The notes beneath the pieces are model-generated. The model had not been told where the DNA came from and did not search any database. It saw only the letters and a program-made list of their open reading frames with translations. Source: Pseudevernia furfuracea (Eukaryota; Ascomycota; Lecanoromycetes; Lecanorales; Parmeliaceae). Taken from it: 64,000 bases of DNA. The DNA lies in contig JAIUPT010000022.1 in the NCBI GenBank assembly GCA_022315425.1, forward strand, positions 310,001-374,000, given 5' to 3'. The position numbers and the translations under genes are program-made. This document shows positions 11,321-21,704 of this stretch, piece after piece. Position 1 is the first letter of the stretch. Each line of letters opens with the position of its first letter.

Positions 11321-11616
11321 GCTATACGGGATGCACATGTTGTTAATTCTTTGAATGGTTTTATTCGTAGACTGTAGTAGTGAGTGCCAAGACATTTTGG
11401 AACCGATTGTCGCGTGGTCTCCGCATCACTGTAACTAAGGTAATTAATTCACTACTCTAAAGCGGCCACACCCGTGCCGAGTGAGCCGACGCGTCGCGTC
11501 CAAAATATTGGTGTACTTTACTGTTCCTTTTACTGTTCCTCTGTTTGAGGAACATGGGGTCCATTCCGCATTCATGACTGCAATAGCTACTCTCTGACAA
11601 GGGCATTCCCTTCATC

Positions 11617-13295
11617 ATGAGCCTGTTTAACTCTGCAGTAGTCGTGTCTCTACTCATTGCCGCTTTGTACACCAGCAAATGGCTCTTTGTCCTCGCTGGA
11701 AGGACAGCTGGGTGGCATCTATCCCAAAAGACCAAGGCACGCAGGAGAGCCATCCTAGCCAAGGCCAAGAGTGAAGAGGAGGACCACCATGAAAATGAAC
11801 GCGTCTCTGTAACATCAGAAGACCCAGACTGGGTGGAAGTCGAAAGTCACCCTGGTGGATCAGCCACAAATGGTGGGCAGGCACCAGAAGACCGGGGAGG
11901 AATAGTCGGCTTCCTCCACCCATTCTGCAATGCTGGAGGAGGAGGTGAACGGGTCCTCTGGGCAGCCATTAAGGCTACGCAGAAACGCTGGCCGAACGCC
12001 GTCTGCGCCGTCTATACTGGAGATCATGACGCATCGAAATCCACCATCCTTGAAAGAGTAGAGAATCGCTTTAACATTCGCCTTCATCCTCCTACGGTCG
12101 TCTTTCTCTACCTGCAGACTCGCTCTTGGGTTCTCAGCAGCACCTGGCCTCATTTCACCCTCCTCGGTCAAAGTCTCGGCTCTCTTATCATGGGCTACGA
12201 TGCGTTCTCTCTCGTCGTTCCTGACATTTTCATTGATACAATGGGCTACTCCTTTACACTTGCACTGAGCAAGTATTTCTTTCCAGACATACCAACAGGA
12301 GCTTACGTACATTATCCCACGATCTCTACAGACATGCTCAGCTCTCTCAACGCTGAAATAGGCAAAGGAGTCAACGCGGGCACAGGGAAGGGGATCAAAG
12401 GCTTCGGCAAGCGTAAATATTGGCAGGCTTATGCCCATCTCTACAGCAGATCTGGCAGTGACGTGGACATTGTTATGACTAATTCTTCATGGACACAAGC
12501 ACACATTCAATCATTATGGGGCCGATATCGTACAAGGCGTCGAAAGGCTCATGCAGTCGAAGTTCTCTTCCCACCCGTCGCTGTGGAAGAACTAGAAGAA
12601 GCTATTCACCTTGAAGGGCCCAAAGCCGTCTCGAGGGGGAAAACACTGCTTTACGTCGCCCAATTTCGGCCAGAGAAGAATCACGACCTCATCCTCCGTT
12701 CGTTCTCAAAGATGCTCCATTCGCCAACAAAACCAGGGATGAATGGCGCAAAGTTGGTCCTCATTGGTTCCGTGCGAGACAGCGACGATGCCAAAAGAGT
12801 CTACCAGCTTCGCTTGCTCGCACACGAGCTGAAGATTGAGGACGAAACCCAGTTCATCTGCGATGCATCATGGCCAGAAGTCCTCGACTGGCTACGGAAA
12901 AGCTGGGTCGGAGTCAACGGAATGTGGAACGAACATTTCGGTATCGGTGTCGTAGAGTATCAAGCAGCGGGACTAATCTGTGTGGTTAATGACAGTGGAG
13001 GGCCCAAGGCTGATATTGTCGTTGATTTTGATGGGGGAGCTACCGGTAAATCAAGCCGTCTTTTAATCGAATGAGAACACCTTTGCTGACTCTTGCGGCA
13101 GGCTACCACGCAAGCACAGAAGCTGAGTACGCACATTGCTTCGCCGAAGCACTTTCAATGTCGGAAGAAGCCACATCGGCCATGCGAAAGCGGGCTCGAG
13201 CCTCGAGCAAGCGCTTCACAGAGGAAGTGTTTGCTGCGAAGTGGGTGGAGCAGTTGGGGAAACTCATAGACATACAGCGCCTAGCATCCAAATAG
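11617..13295 (+). CDS. ALG11: GDP-Man:Man3GlcNAc2-PP-dolichol alpha-1,2-mannosyltransferase, 540 aa
   Basis: ALG11 adds the fourth and fifth mannoses to the lipid-linked oligosaccharide on the cytosolic face of the ER. Exons are 11617-13045 and 13102-13295, 541 codons including the stop. An N-terminal membrane anchor (about residues 7-28) precedes 'FLHPFCNAGGGGERVLWAAI', the GT4 nucleotide-sugar-binding start of the family. Further family blocks are 'DIFIDTMGYSFTLAL', 'GAYVHYPTIS', 'VAQFRPEKNHDLILRSF' and 'WNEHFGIGVVEYQAAG'. The last contains the E-x7-E-type motif of GT4 enzymes. The intron joins ATG|YHAST as expected. Single-copy housekeeping gene with no sign of damage. Confidence 0.93.
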
Positions 13296-13347
13296 AAATT
13301 AGATACCCCAAAAACATTCGATTCAGTACCTCTGAAGCGCCACACGG

Positions 13348-13887
13348 TCACGTTGTAACCCCTTCGATATCCGGCACAGCCTCCTCCCATTTCCCCCCAT
13401 TAATGCCATGTCTCCAGATCATATACCCCAGCACCCCCACCGAACTCCCCATCCCCAACCCCCCCACCCCCATCCTCCACGAAACCCCCCTCGCCCCACC
13501 CCTCCTCACCAGCAACCCCAACCCCCCCAGCGCCATACCCACCACGCCCCAATCATCAACCTCAACCTGCCCCTTATTCTCCAACAACCTCCATGCCCGA
13601 TCCCTCCACTCGATATCCTCCCTCCCCCACATCCTCATCGGCAACGCCGCAGCCAAGAGCCCGATCCCCCACACGCCCCCCGTACCAGTTGAGCGAAGCA
13701 AGATGGGCAGGAGGGGCGGCCGCGTGTTGGATGATGTCGTTCGCAAGGCATAATAGCGCGCGGCTCCCACTACGGGGCCGACGATGGCGCCGGTTTGGAA
13801 CCCGCGGTATAAGACGTGGGTGGTCAGGATGGCGGTGGAGAGGGGTTGGTCTTCGGCGTAGGGGGTGTGGGGCCAGAATCGGGACAT
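13348..13887 (-). CDS. Small multi-span membrane protein (DUF1757-like), 179 aa
   Basis: A single exon with ATG at 13887. It has several Gly/Ala-rich hydrophobic segments ('GFQTGAIVGPVVGAARYYAL', 'GGVWGIGLLAAALPMRM', 'DWGVVGMALGGLGLLV', 'MGVGGLGMGSSVGVLGYMIW') separated by a charged 'EDIEWRDRAWRLLENKGQVE' stretch. That layout resembles Tim17/NDUFA11-like small inner-membrane proteins of fungi; the DUF1757 label is from memory and should be checked. It is convergent with ALG11, 52 bp away. The very C-rich plus strand yields long mirror frames that are not genes. Confidence 0.65.
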   Translation of the reverse strand: MSRFWPHTPYAEDQPLSTAILTTHVLYRGFQTGAIVGPVVGAARYYALRTTSSNTRPPLLPILLRSTGTGGVWGIGLLAAALPMRMWGREDIEWRDRAWRLLENKGQVEVDDWGVVGMALGGLGLLVRRGGARGVSWRMGVGGLGMGSSVGVLGYMIWRHGINGGKWEEAVPDIEGVTT

Positions 13888-14585
13888 TTTTTGTTTTTCT
13901 GGAGATTGTAGGGGGTGCGCGAGGCAGGAGTGAAGTAGGATGGATGTTCTGGTGGTAGGGGTTCAATGCCAGGTAGGTAGGTAGGTATGTGGGTGTTTGT
14001 GATTTCAGGGAAAAGGGATTCTTTTTGGTAGCCAGATGATGGGCGTGATGCGCTCCATCAGTGCCAGCGGCGTCTTGGGTAAGATTATTGAGGCCCAGCG
14101 GAGATGAAAGACGGCACAGTCACATGTCAGAGTGACATGCGTTTTTCCGATCACGGAAAGGTGGAATTGTACGCCAATTCCTAAGGTTGCGATTGGGCAT
14201 TTGGAAGGCTATATCTGTGGCTAACTGCCATCTTGTTTTGATGCCAGGCTTGTAGGGCTTCCATCATAGAAAGTCTTGCCGTAGATCTTACTCTATCGCT
14301 CTAGAAATATCGCGAGTTGAGTGTTTTCATGATTCACTTAGTGGCCAAATGTGAAAAATACTGGCCCGAGTAAAGCGTTAGGCAGACTACCTTCGTAGTT
14401 GCTCGTCTGCTCATACAATCACTAGATTCTGCATTGGATGAATGTAAATTATCTCCGAAAGAAGGCGAGCAAGAGATATATATTTGGTGGTATAGAGAGC
14501 TCGTCTGCTTTGATCCCCAATAATCCTTACCCGAACCCCCGGTCCTGAGCCATCAGTATCGCTATTCCGCGGGCTTCCGGACATC
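13888..14585. other. Intergenic region with a short palindrome
   Basis: Divergent promoter region between the 179-aa protein and the ABM gene. CATGTCA-GAG-TGACATG at 14123-14139 is a perfect 7-3-7 palindrome. A short TAGG tandem lies near 13973-13985. No gene seen. Confidence 0.45.
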
Positions 14586-15201
14586 ATGTCGACCCACATT
14601 CAAGATTCGCACGCTTTTCATGGCATCAGCCTCCATGTCAACATCACTGTCGCTCCTGAGAACGTCGATAAGTTCCTCGCCGCCTTCAAAACCTGCTTCG
14701 ATGCTGTGACTGCGGAGCCGGAATGTACCTTCTTCGAGGTCTTCCATGATCAGGACAATCCCGGGCATTTTCGATTTGTGGAAAATTGGAGTAAGGATAA
14801 GGAGTAAGTGCACGTTCTAGAGCAAACCCTCACTAATCGAACCTTTGGTTTTGAGCCGCAAGAAATGTCTCGCGAGCTGTTATACAACCTGGGCATTTTG
14901 CCTCCAAAAAGCCATACTGACACCGAAATATACAGGTGGTTCATGAAGGTAAATTACCGCCGCCAAAAGCTCGATTGCTTTGAAATCGCAGCCAATGCGT
15001 GCTGTAGAAGGAATCCGAAAGATCGGTCTGCTAACAGACTTGCGTGCTGGTTAGGAGCAATTGACAAAAGAGTATTATGATCCATACGTGAAAGCGACAG
15101 AGCCTCTATGGATCAAACCAAGGGAGATGAAATTTTTCAACAGGATGCCGGCTGGGTGGATGAAGGCAAAGCCAGATAACATGAAAGGCGGATGGATGTA
15201 G
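14586..15201 (+). CDS. ABM-domain (antibiotic biosynthesis monooxygenase-like) protein, 125 aa
   Basis: Exons are 14586-14803, 14936-14948 (13 bp) and 15055-15201, totalling 126 codons. The N-terminal half has the ABM ferredoxin-like fold pattern: 'ISLHVNITVAPENVDKFLAA' then 'EPECTFFEVFHDQDNPGHFR' and 'FVENWSKDKEWFMKEQLTKE'. Such proteins are small cofactor-free oxygenases or quinol-modifying enzymes and are common as secondary metabolite or detoxification accessory genes. The substrate cannot be told. The tiny middle exon encodes only part of K-E-W-F-M-K, yet both its introns have good GTAAGT/GTAAAT donors. The neighbouring minus-strand aldo-keto reductase may be unrelated. Confidence 0.75.
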
Positions 15202-15497
15202 CATTTATAAAGATTGGAATTGGCCAGGACAGAAGCCCAACCAGGACAATTACAAATCGAAAACTCCGTTCGAGGTGGACGCGCTTGGCTAAATGATTTC
15301 TGGCTGCATGTGGAGGGGCAAGCCCAAACAAGAATACGTTTGACCTGGCATCGTAGCTAACATCATATCACGGTTTGGAAGTCAATTATTTCACCACATG
15401 TCAATCTCCTCAAGCATTATCTTGAACAAAAATGCCTTTGACCTGGTATCATGCGCGATATCATGATCCATATCACGATTCGATACTCAAAAGTCTT

Positions 15498-16454
15498 TCA
15501 ATTTGCTGGTCCTTCAAGGAGCATCTTGAACCTATCCAGGTAGGTCCGCCAATCCTTCGGATTTTTCAAGGCCCATTCACGTGTCCTTTGAACACATGAA
15601 AGATCGTCTACCATGTGTTTCGCATTTGTCGTGCCATTGAGTATAATAACATTGTCTAAAGCCAGAACCAAACTGTACATAGCCTCGTAGGGAGTTAATC
15701 CTACTTTATCGGCCACATGCTCCACTTCTGGACCATGAACAATCTTTGGGTTGGCTGACAACGTCCAGAAAGACTGATAGATGATGGACTTCTCGGCACA
15801 GAAAGCGCGGACACTGACATCAAATTGCGTGCTGGGGTAGAAACGATTTTGGACAATGGCCGGCTTGCATTCAGCTGCATCGTAGAGCTGCTTGAGTATA
15901 CCCAGCGTGACGTTAGATATTCCCAAGTTCCGGATCTTGCCGGGAACGTAAGATTCGGCTGCTCGCCAGGCTTCGAGGGTTTGCGCCATTGTGGGCAGCG
16001 GACTATGCAGCACCAGACAATCGAGATATGTAGACTCTGAACTGGACTCTTCCGCCAAGGGGCGCATATTCCTAAGTGACGATCTAATGGAAGTGTGTAC
16101 TTGTTCCGATATGCTGGCTGTGGGATTGTATGGCATTTTGTTGGGGTCCTGCCCGTTGACCGACGTAAATTTGGTCTGGATGAAGAGATCATCTCGTGTG
16201 ATTTTGTCTTCGCTCAATGCTCTACCTATGCCTTGGCCGACAAGATCCTCTCTGTAATGCTTCGGTTGAGCTGCGGTGTCGATGCCTTTAAACCCAGAGC
16301 ACATTGCCAGGTAGACTAGGTCTGCTGTCTTGTCCTTCTTCCACGCAGTGCCATAAAGAAAAGCAGGGACTGCTTGTTTACCATGTAGAAACAAGCTATC
16401 GAGCAATGCTGAAGGCATGATGCTGATGAGAGATGGAATCACGGGGGCTGGCAC
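15498..16454 (-). CDS. Aldo-keto reductase, 318 aa
   Basis: NAD(P)H-dependent carbonyl reductase of the AKR superfamily. Intronless. The catalytic tetrad is present: Asp59 in 'GIDTA', Tyr67 in 'KHYRED', Lys95 in 'IQTKFT' and His150 in 'LVLHSPL'. Later blocks 'VPGKIRNLGISNV' and 'QNRFYPSTQFD' match the beta-barrel strands that carry the conserved Asn/Gln cofactor contacts. The length is normal (about 310-330). A second ATG at residue 13 ('MPSALLDSL') may be the real start. The substrate is unknown. Confidence 0.88.
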   Translation of the reverse strand: MPAPVIPSLISIMPSALLDSLFLHGKQAVPAFLYGTAWKKDKTADLVYLAMCSGFKGIDTAAQPKHYREDLVGQGIGRALSEDKITRDDLFIQTKFTSVNGQDPNKMPYNPTASISEQVHTSIRSSLRNMRPLAEESSSESTYLDCLVLHSPLPTMAQTLEAWRAAESYVPGKIRNLGISNVTLGILKQLYDAAECKPAIVQNRFYPSTQFDVSVRAFCAEKSIIYQSFWTLSANPKIVHGPEVEHVADKVGLTPYEAMYSLVLALDNVIILNGTTNAKHMVDDLSCVQRTREWALKNPKDWRTYLDRFKMLLEGPAN

Positions 16455-16859
16455 GGTCGCACTGACGAGGAAGAAAGGGAACAGGCCGTGAATGAGGCGC
16501 TTTTTGGTCTAATTGGCCAGCAGGACACAATGTCAAAAGAAGGACTCTTTTACCGTACTCTTCCCATTCATATACGACTTCACTTGTAGAAATCCTACCC
16601 TTCAAAGTCCGTCCGCAGATTTATTTTGGCGAGAATTGTGTGCGACTGCATCTATTGCAGCACCCGTCTATCCTCCCAGGAGAAGCGTTCAATCTTCAAT
16701 AGGTAAGGTACTTTCTTCCACGCGACTAGCGGCGGAGATTAAAGTACAGTGCGGCAATTAAAAGCCCGAGCCCTACCTCCCACCACCACACCTGCCTACC
16801 CACTTCCTTCAACATCCTGCCTAGCTTGCCTTCAACGTCGTCTTTCTGCAATCTTCAAA
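16455..16859. promoter_or_regulatory. Divergent promoter region, AKR and palA
   Basis: About 405 bp separate the two start codons. It contains pyrimidine-rich leader sequence just before palA (CCTACCTCCCACCACCACAC at 16771-16790). No specific factor site is claimed. Confidence 0.4.
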
Positions 16860-19600
16860 ATGGCTTCGTAGGTAGTTGCTTCGTCAAAACCGAGCTCTTG
16901 CTAATAGATATATATAGTAACATTCTCTTCCTCCCGTTTCGAAGAACACACCCAGTCTCGCTGTCTGCTTCAATACGACAGTATATCTCGACCAAATATG
17001 ACCAACATCCGGATATGTTCATACGAGACATGGATGCTATAGACAAATTGCGGGCAGAGGCCGTCAACTCCCTCGAGGCACATACCAGCGGCATCAGGAA
17101 GCTGACAGCTTATGCGGCCCAACTTGTCTGGATGGGGGGAAAGTTTCCTATTGATGTGAGAAAGCTCCAAAAGACAAGACCCCATGCACGAATTGAAGGA
17201 TACTAGGCGAAGAACTGAAGGTCTAACACGAAGCTGCTTAGATTGGCGCCGACTTTTCATGGTACCCTGCGCTGGGTTTCAACACTCAAAGACCGAGTAC
17301 GTCAACCCTTTTCAGACCCTATACAAGACATTTGGCTAACTTTGTACTACAGTATCGCAAAATAACCTTCGCTTCGAGCTTGCAAACGTGCTTTTCAACC
17401 TTGCCTCTCTCTATTCACAGCTCGCCGTCTCCCTAAACCGAAGTACAAGCGACGGGCTCAAGTCAGCATGCAATTACTTCTGTCAAGCCGCAGGGGTAAT
17501 CTCCCATATCAAAACCATCATCATACCAGACATGCGATCCTCGCCTCCAGAAGACATGGATGTCATGACATTGGAAAGCATCCAGCAGCTACTTCTTGCC
17601 CAGGGCCAGGAATGCTTCTGGTCCAAAGCTGTAAAAGACGGATTGAAAGATGGTCTAATTTCGAAACTGGCAGTCAAGGTCTCCGATTTCTACGACCAAG
17701 CCGCGGAGTATGGGACAAAGTCAGACATCATCAGCACCGAATGGATACATCACATGACGGCGAAGCAGCATCACTTTGCGGCTGCTGCGCAATATAGGGC
17801 GTCACGGGACTGTTTAGACAAGCAGAATTATGGGGAAGAAGTTGCGCGTCTAAGAGACAGTTTGACCTGCGTCAATGAAGCATTGAAAGAGTCGAGGTGG
17901 ATCAACAAGGTTGTACTCGGAGATCTCAACGGCCTGAAGTCTCGAGTATCGGAAGATCTGAAGAGAGCGGAGAAGGATAACGATATAATTTACTTGATGC
18001 CTGTACCTCCGAAATCAGAATTGAAGACACTTGATCGTGCGGGCATGGCCACTGCAAGAGTACCACAAGAAGTCTCCGACCCATCGTCAACTCTCGGCGA
18101 AGGCGGCATTTACGGCCAACCATTGTTTGCCAAATTGGTACCATACGCCGTCCACGTTGCCGCAAGTATTTATGAGGATCGCAAGAACCGACTTGTCAAT
18201 GTCTCAATTATTGATGAGTTGGAAGGCTTGACCAACCAGCTTAAAGATCTATTGCAATCACTGAACCTCCCGGGATCACTCCAAGCACTCGAAAAGCCCT
18301 TGGGACTACCACCGTCACTGACTACACATGCAGAAGAAATTCGTCAGCAGGATGGCGTTCACCGTCTTCGGCGATCGATGCACGAGACCAGCAAGCTCAA
18401 AGCTAATGATACAACCATCTATCAAGAGGGTGTTGATCTTCTGCGATCTGAGGCAGCTGAGGACGACCGTGCAAAGCTTAAGCATGGAACAGACCGGTGG
18501 AGTCGTCAACCTTCACAACAAGCTGCCGAAAAATTGTATGCACAGGTTTCTGAGATCGATGGATATCTGAAGTCTGCTGCGAGCAGTGACGAGCTCGTCA
18601 AAGGTAAGCTTAAAGAGTGCGAAAAGGTCCTAAATGTGCTTTCCGGCAGCGATCGGGATATAGAGGAATATGTGCCCAGTAGTAAGCGAGCAGTAATGCC
18701 GCCCAACGTTCAACACGCTGCCGCGGATCTGAGGAGCATGTTGAACGAGGTGAGGGGGCTCGAGAGTAGGCGAAAAAGACAAATCGAGAAATTGCGCGAC
18801 AAAGCCAAGCGGGACGATATAAGTAAGCATCCACCAGCAGGAGCATGGCACTTTGGCTAATGAACGCAGATCAAGTGATACTAGCAGAGACAGCACGTTT
18901 CGAGCGGGAGTTTCCGATGCAAAAGATTGAGCCTGCTCAATTCGAAAATCTCTTCGAAGAGCGTCTAGAGAGGTATGACGAAGATCAAAGGTCGATTGCT
19001 AAAGAGAAAGAAGAGCAAGATCTCATCTCATCTCAGCTCAGGCAGACCAATACAGCCTTTGCGAGTGCGAGAAAAGGCGACACATCGACCAGGGAGCGGG
19101 AGCAAGCGTTGCAGAGACTCGAGAACGCGTACGTCAAGTACAAGGAGATCATCTCCAATATGAACACTGGTCGGAAATTCTATAACGACCTTGCAAAGAT
19201 CGTGAACAGGTTTCGAGACGACTGCAAGAACTTCGCATACCAGAGACGAGTCGAAGCAGGACAGCTCGAATCAGATCTTTCCAATGCAATGTCCGCTCTC
19301 AACCTGTCCCAAACGACTTCTCTTCAAGACCTGAAGCAGCGTGAATCACTGCGGTCACATTATAGCGCCAAAGCGCCTTCGTCAGAACCACTAGCGGTTC
19401 CCACACCCACTAGAGCTGCCGTGCAGCCTCCGACTGCTCCTGCACCGGGGATGTGGAATCCTGAGATGGGTATAAAGTTTGGGGGTGTCACTACGCCGCA
19501 GCAGCCACCGGCGAACGGTAACGTGCATAACCCTGCGTATCCAAATACTAGGACGAGAGGTGGACAGTGGGACGCAAATCAAGGCTTGCGTTTTGGTTGA
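16860..19600 (+). CDS. palA: BRO1-domain pH-signalling protein PalA/Rim20, 833 aa
   Basis: PalA is the ESCRT-III-linked scaffold of the ambient-pH pathway; it binds the PacC/Rim101 factor and Snf7/Vps32 on endosomes. Exons are 16860-16867, 16918-17155, 17242-17296, 17353-18822 and 18870-19600, totalling 834 codons. The 8-bp first exon (M-A-S start) splices to 'ILFLPFRRTHPVSLSASIRQ', followed by 'YISTKYDQHPDMFIRDMDAI', the palA-type Bro1 opening. The Bro1 domain spans about residues 1-390. A V-shaped coiled-coil arm spans about 400-740 ('LEREFP'-type block 'ARFEREFPMQKIEPAQFENL'). The tail is Pro-rich with two 'MGIKFGG / GLRFG' motifs near the C-terminus, as in palA orthologues. No lesion is seen. 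Confidence 0.9.
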
Positions 19601-19761
19601 TGGGCTGTAATTATCATGTAGATATTTCGAAAGGAAGAATTGGTGAGCCTTGGAAAAGCACTTTCGTTTGATTGGTGATATCGGGCTTCTCAATCGCTGT
19701 CCAATGTGCTGGCTCTGTCCTTGAGCATTTGAGAGCACGCCTGACTCTCCATGACCTCTAT

Positions 19762-20784
19762 TCAAAGAGCGGCCTTCGTAGCCACACCGAGCAACCATTT
19801 AGCATCACCCCAAACCCCTGCTTGCTCAGGAGCGGAACTCATAGTATTCGTGCCCTCACTACCAGTTTCCGCTTCATCGTCCTTCATTTTCTTCTTCCGT
19901 AGTCGCTTTTGTAACTCGACTGGATCAAGCTCGCCCCTCATGATATTTTCTCCATCATCTCCTTTCACACCTCCGTCAGCCTCATCCGCATCCCGTTCCT
20001 CATCCCCTTCACCTCTAAAATCCATCCAACCAACAGCCCAATCAACCCATCCGCCAACCCTTCCCATAACAACCCTCTTCATCTCTCCCTCGTCAATTTC
20101 TTCCCCCTCCTCTCCCTCTTCCTCCTCCTCCTCCCCCTCCACATCCACAAAATCCGGCCCAATCTCTCCCTCTCCTTCCTCCACTCCTCTCACCCCATCC
20201 CCCCCTCCAACACTACCCCTCCTCGACCGAACCCTCGACTGCGCTCTCGACAGCCCCCTCGACAAACCCTGCAAATTGGCACCCGAACCCCTCGCCGACT
20301 GCGCCCTCGACCCCTTCCACCCCGTCTCGCCAGCATCAAACTCATCATCCCCCACCTCCCCCCCCGTCAAACTCGTGCTCGACTCCCTTGCCGCAAGCCA
20401 CGATTGCCCCTTCTCTTCCAACCGCGTCAGCGTCAGCGTCGACGCCGTCCGCGTCACCCAGTCGTCTTGTGCGTCGTTGGCGTTTCGGATAGTGCGGGGT
20501 TTTTTCGTAGCGGGTTGTTGGAGGGAGGGGGTGGAGGCGGATGATGTGGTGGGGATAGGGGTTGGGGTGGAGTGGAAGGGGCGGAGAGCGGTTTGGGAGG
20601 AGGGGCGGGAGAGGAGGGAGGGGGTTGTTGGGATGGATTGGGAGGGGTAAAGGTAGGATTGGGAGGGGTGAGGGGAGGTGGGGAGGGTTGTGAGGGGGAG
20701 GAGGGTTGGGTGAGAGCGGTTTGGTCGCTGGGGAGGAGGGTTAGTGGGTTTGAAGGTATGGGGGTGAGAGTGACTTACGTTCAT
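19762..20784 (-). CDS. DUF3984-like acidic fungal protein, about 323 aa
   Basis: The model is ATG-AAC at 20784-20779, a 51-bp intron (20778-20728) with GTAAGT donor and CCCCAG acceptor, then 20727-19762. Because the intron is 17 codons long, the unspliced frame is open too. The N-terminal part is Ser/Thr/Pro-rich and low in complexity. A polyacidic run (about residues 210-235) is followed by 'VVMGRVGGWVDWAVGWMDFR', the most conserved block of the family, and the C-terminus ends 'GVWGDAKWLLGVATKAAL'. The function is unknown. It is convergent with palA, with 161 bp between stop codons. Confidence 0.7.
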   Translation of the reverse strand: MNVSHSHPHTFKPTNPPPQRPNRSHPTLLPLTTLPTSPHPSQSYLYPSQSIPTTPSLLSRPSSQTALRPFHSTPTPIPTTSSASTPSLQQPATKKPRTIRNANDAQDDWVTRTASTLTLTRLEEKGQSWLAARESSTSLTGGEVGDDEFDAGETGWKGSRAQSARGSGANLQGLSRGLSRAQSRVRSRRGSVGGGDGVRGVEEGEGEIGPDFVDVEGEEEEEEGEEGEEIDEGEMKRVVMGRVGGWVDWAVGWMDFRGEGDEERDADEADGGVKGDDGENIMRGELDPVELQKRLRKKKMKDDEAETGSEGTNTMSSAPEQAGVWGDAKWLLGVATKAAL

Positions 20785-21704
20785 GGTGGTGGGTGTGTGG
20801 AAGGCAGCGTTTGATTTTGAAGCATGGAATGACTGGGTTGGGCGAAGTCATCTTTCGGCGCTAGTCAGACGCTTAGGGTTTTAATGTTTACTTACTACTG
20901 ATGTGGAATTCTATGATGGGACTATTCAAAAAGTCCAGTTTAGGTCGTCTCTATAATTTCCGTCCAGTCTCATACTACATGTTCCTTTGTTGGAGTCCTA
21001 CGCAATGCACCGTCTCAATGGCCGACATCTCATTCGCGAACTCTAGCATCTAAAACCCAGTGCCGAGACGCCAACATGGGGAGGATTGGTAGTAAGTATG
21101 ATCTTGAGATCGTATGGATACTGCAACAACCGTCTGGTAAGGTGATCAACAATACTGTCTGGTGATGCTCAGTCGGGCTTGCCGTAGACCTGTAGAAGCG
21201 GCATGACCTGACAGCCAGCGACCCTTGAATTATTCTATTTGACGACAGTATTAGAAACAAGTTCAAAAACATGAGCCGAGTTGGGGAGAGAACGGGATCT
21301 CACCCCTATTCAAACCATTCGATCTCGACCCATTTTTCTCTGAAACGATACAAGAGGGCCTGTTAATGCCCATGTATTGTGCCCCAAACCAGCGAATATA
21401 AATAACTACATCCGTCAGATCAAAACTTCACCCGGGGCTTCCCGATCACGTTTGACTTGTCGCGGCATTTGTCGCCAAAGAAGTATAATGAATCGCACAG
21501 GTCATTCTTCGGCGCCGTATGCAACAAGGTCTGGCGCTACATCTGCCTGTCCATCCATAAACCCGATTAGTCAGAGAAAATTTTTATCTAGGTATAATAG
21601 ATCTAAGGAGCACCAACTGTCTTGACATTTACTCCCTTCGAGTACTGATGGCCGAATGGCAAAACAGTCGTCTCCCTATCACCCCCAAGCTCAAGCTTCA
21701 CACC
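20785..21704. other. Intergenic, no supported gene
   Basis: Promoter side of the DUF3984-like gene, then unremarkable sequence up to the copper amine oxidase relic. Confidence 0.45.

Noticed and set aside
13408..13966. Long Pro/Arg/His-rich frames on both strands opposite the 179-aa membrane protein
   Set aside because: They mirror the very C-rich coding strand and have no domain; the minus-strand single-exon gene explains them.
19751..20650. 299-aa Ser/Pro-rich plus-strand frame
   Set aside because: Antisense shadow of the DUF3984-like gene, caused by its low-complexity acidic and Ser-rich codons.
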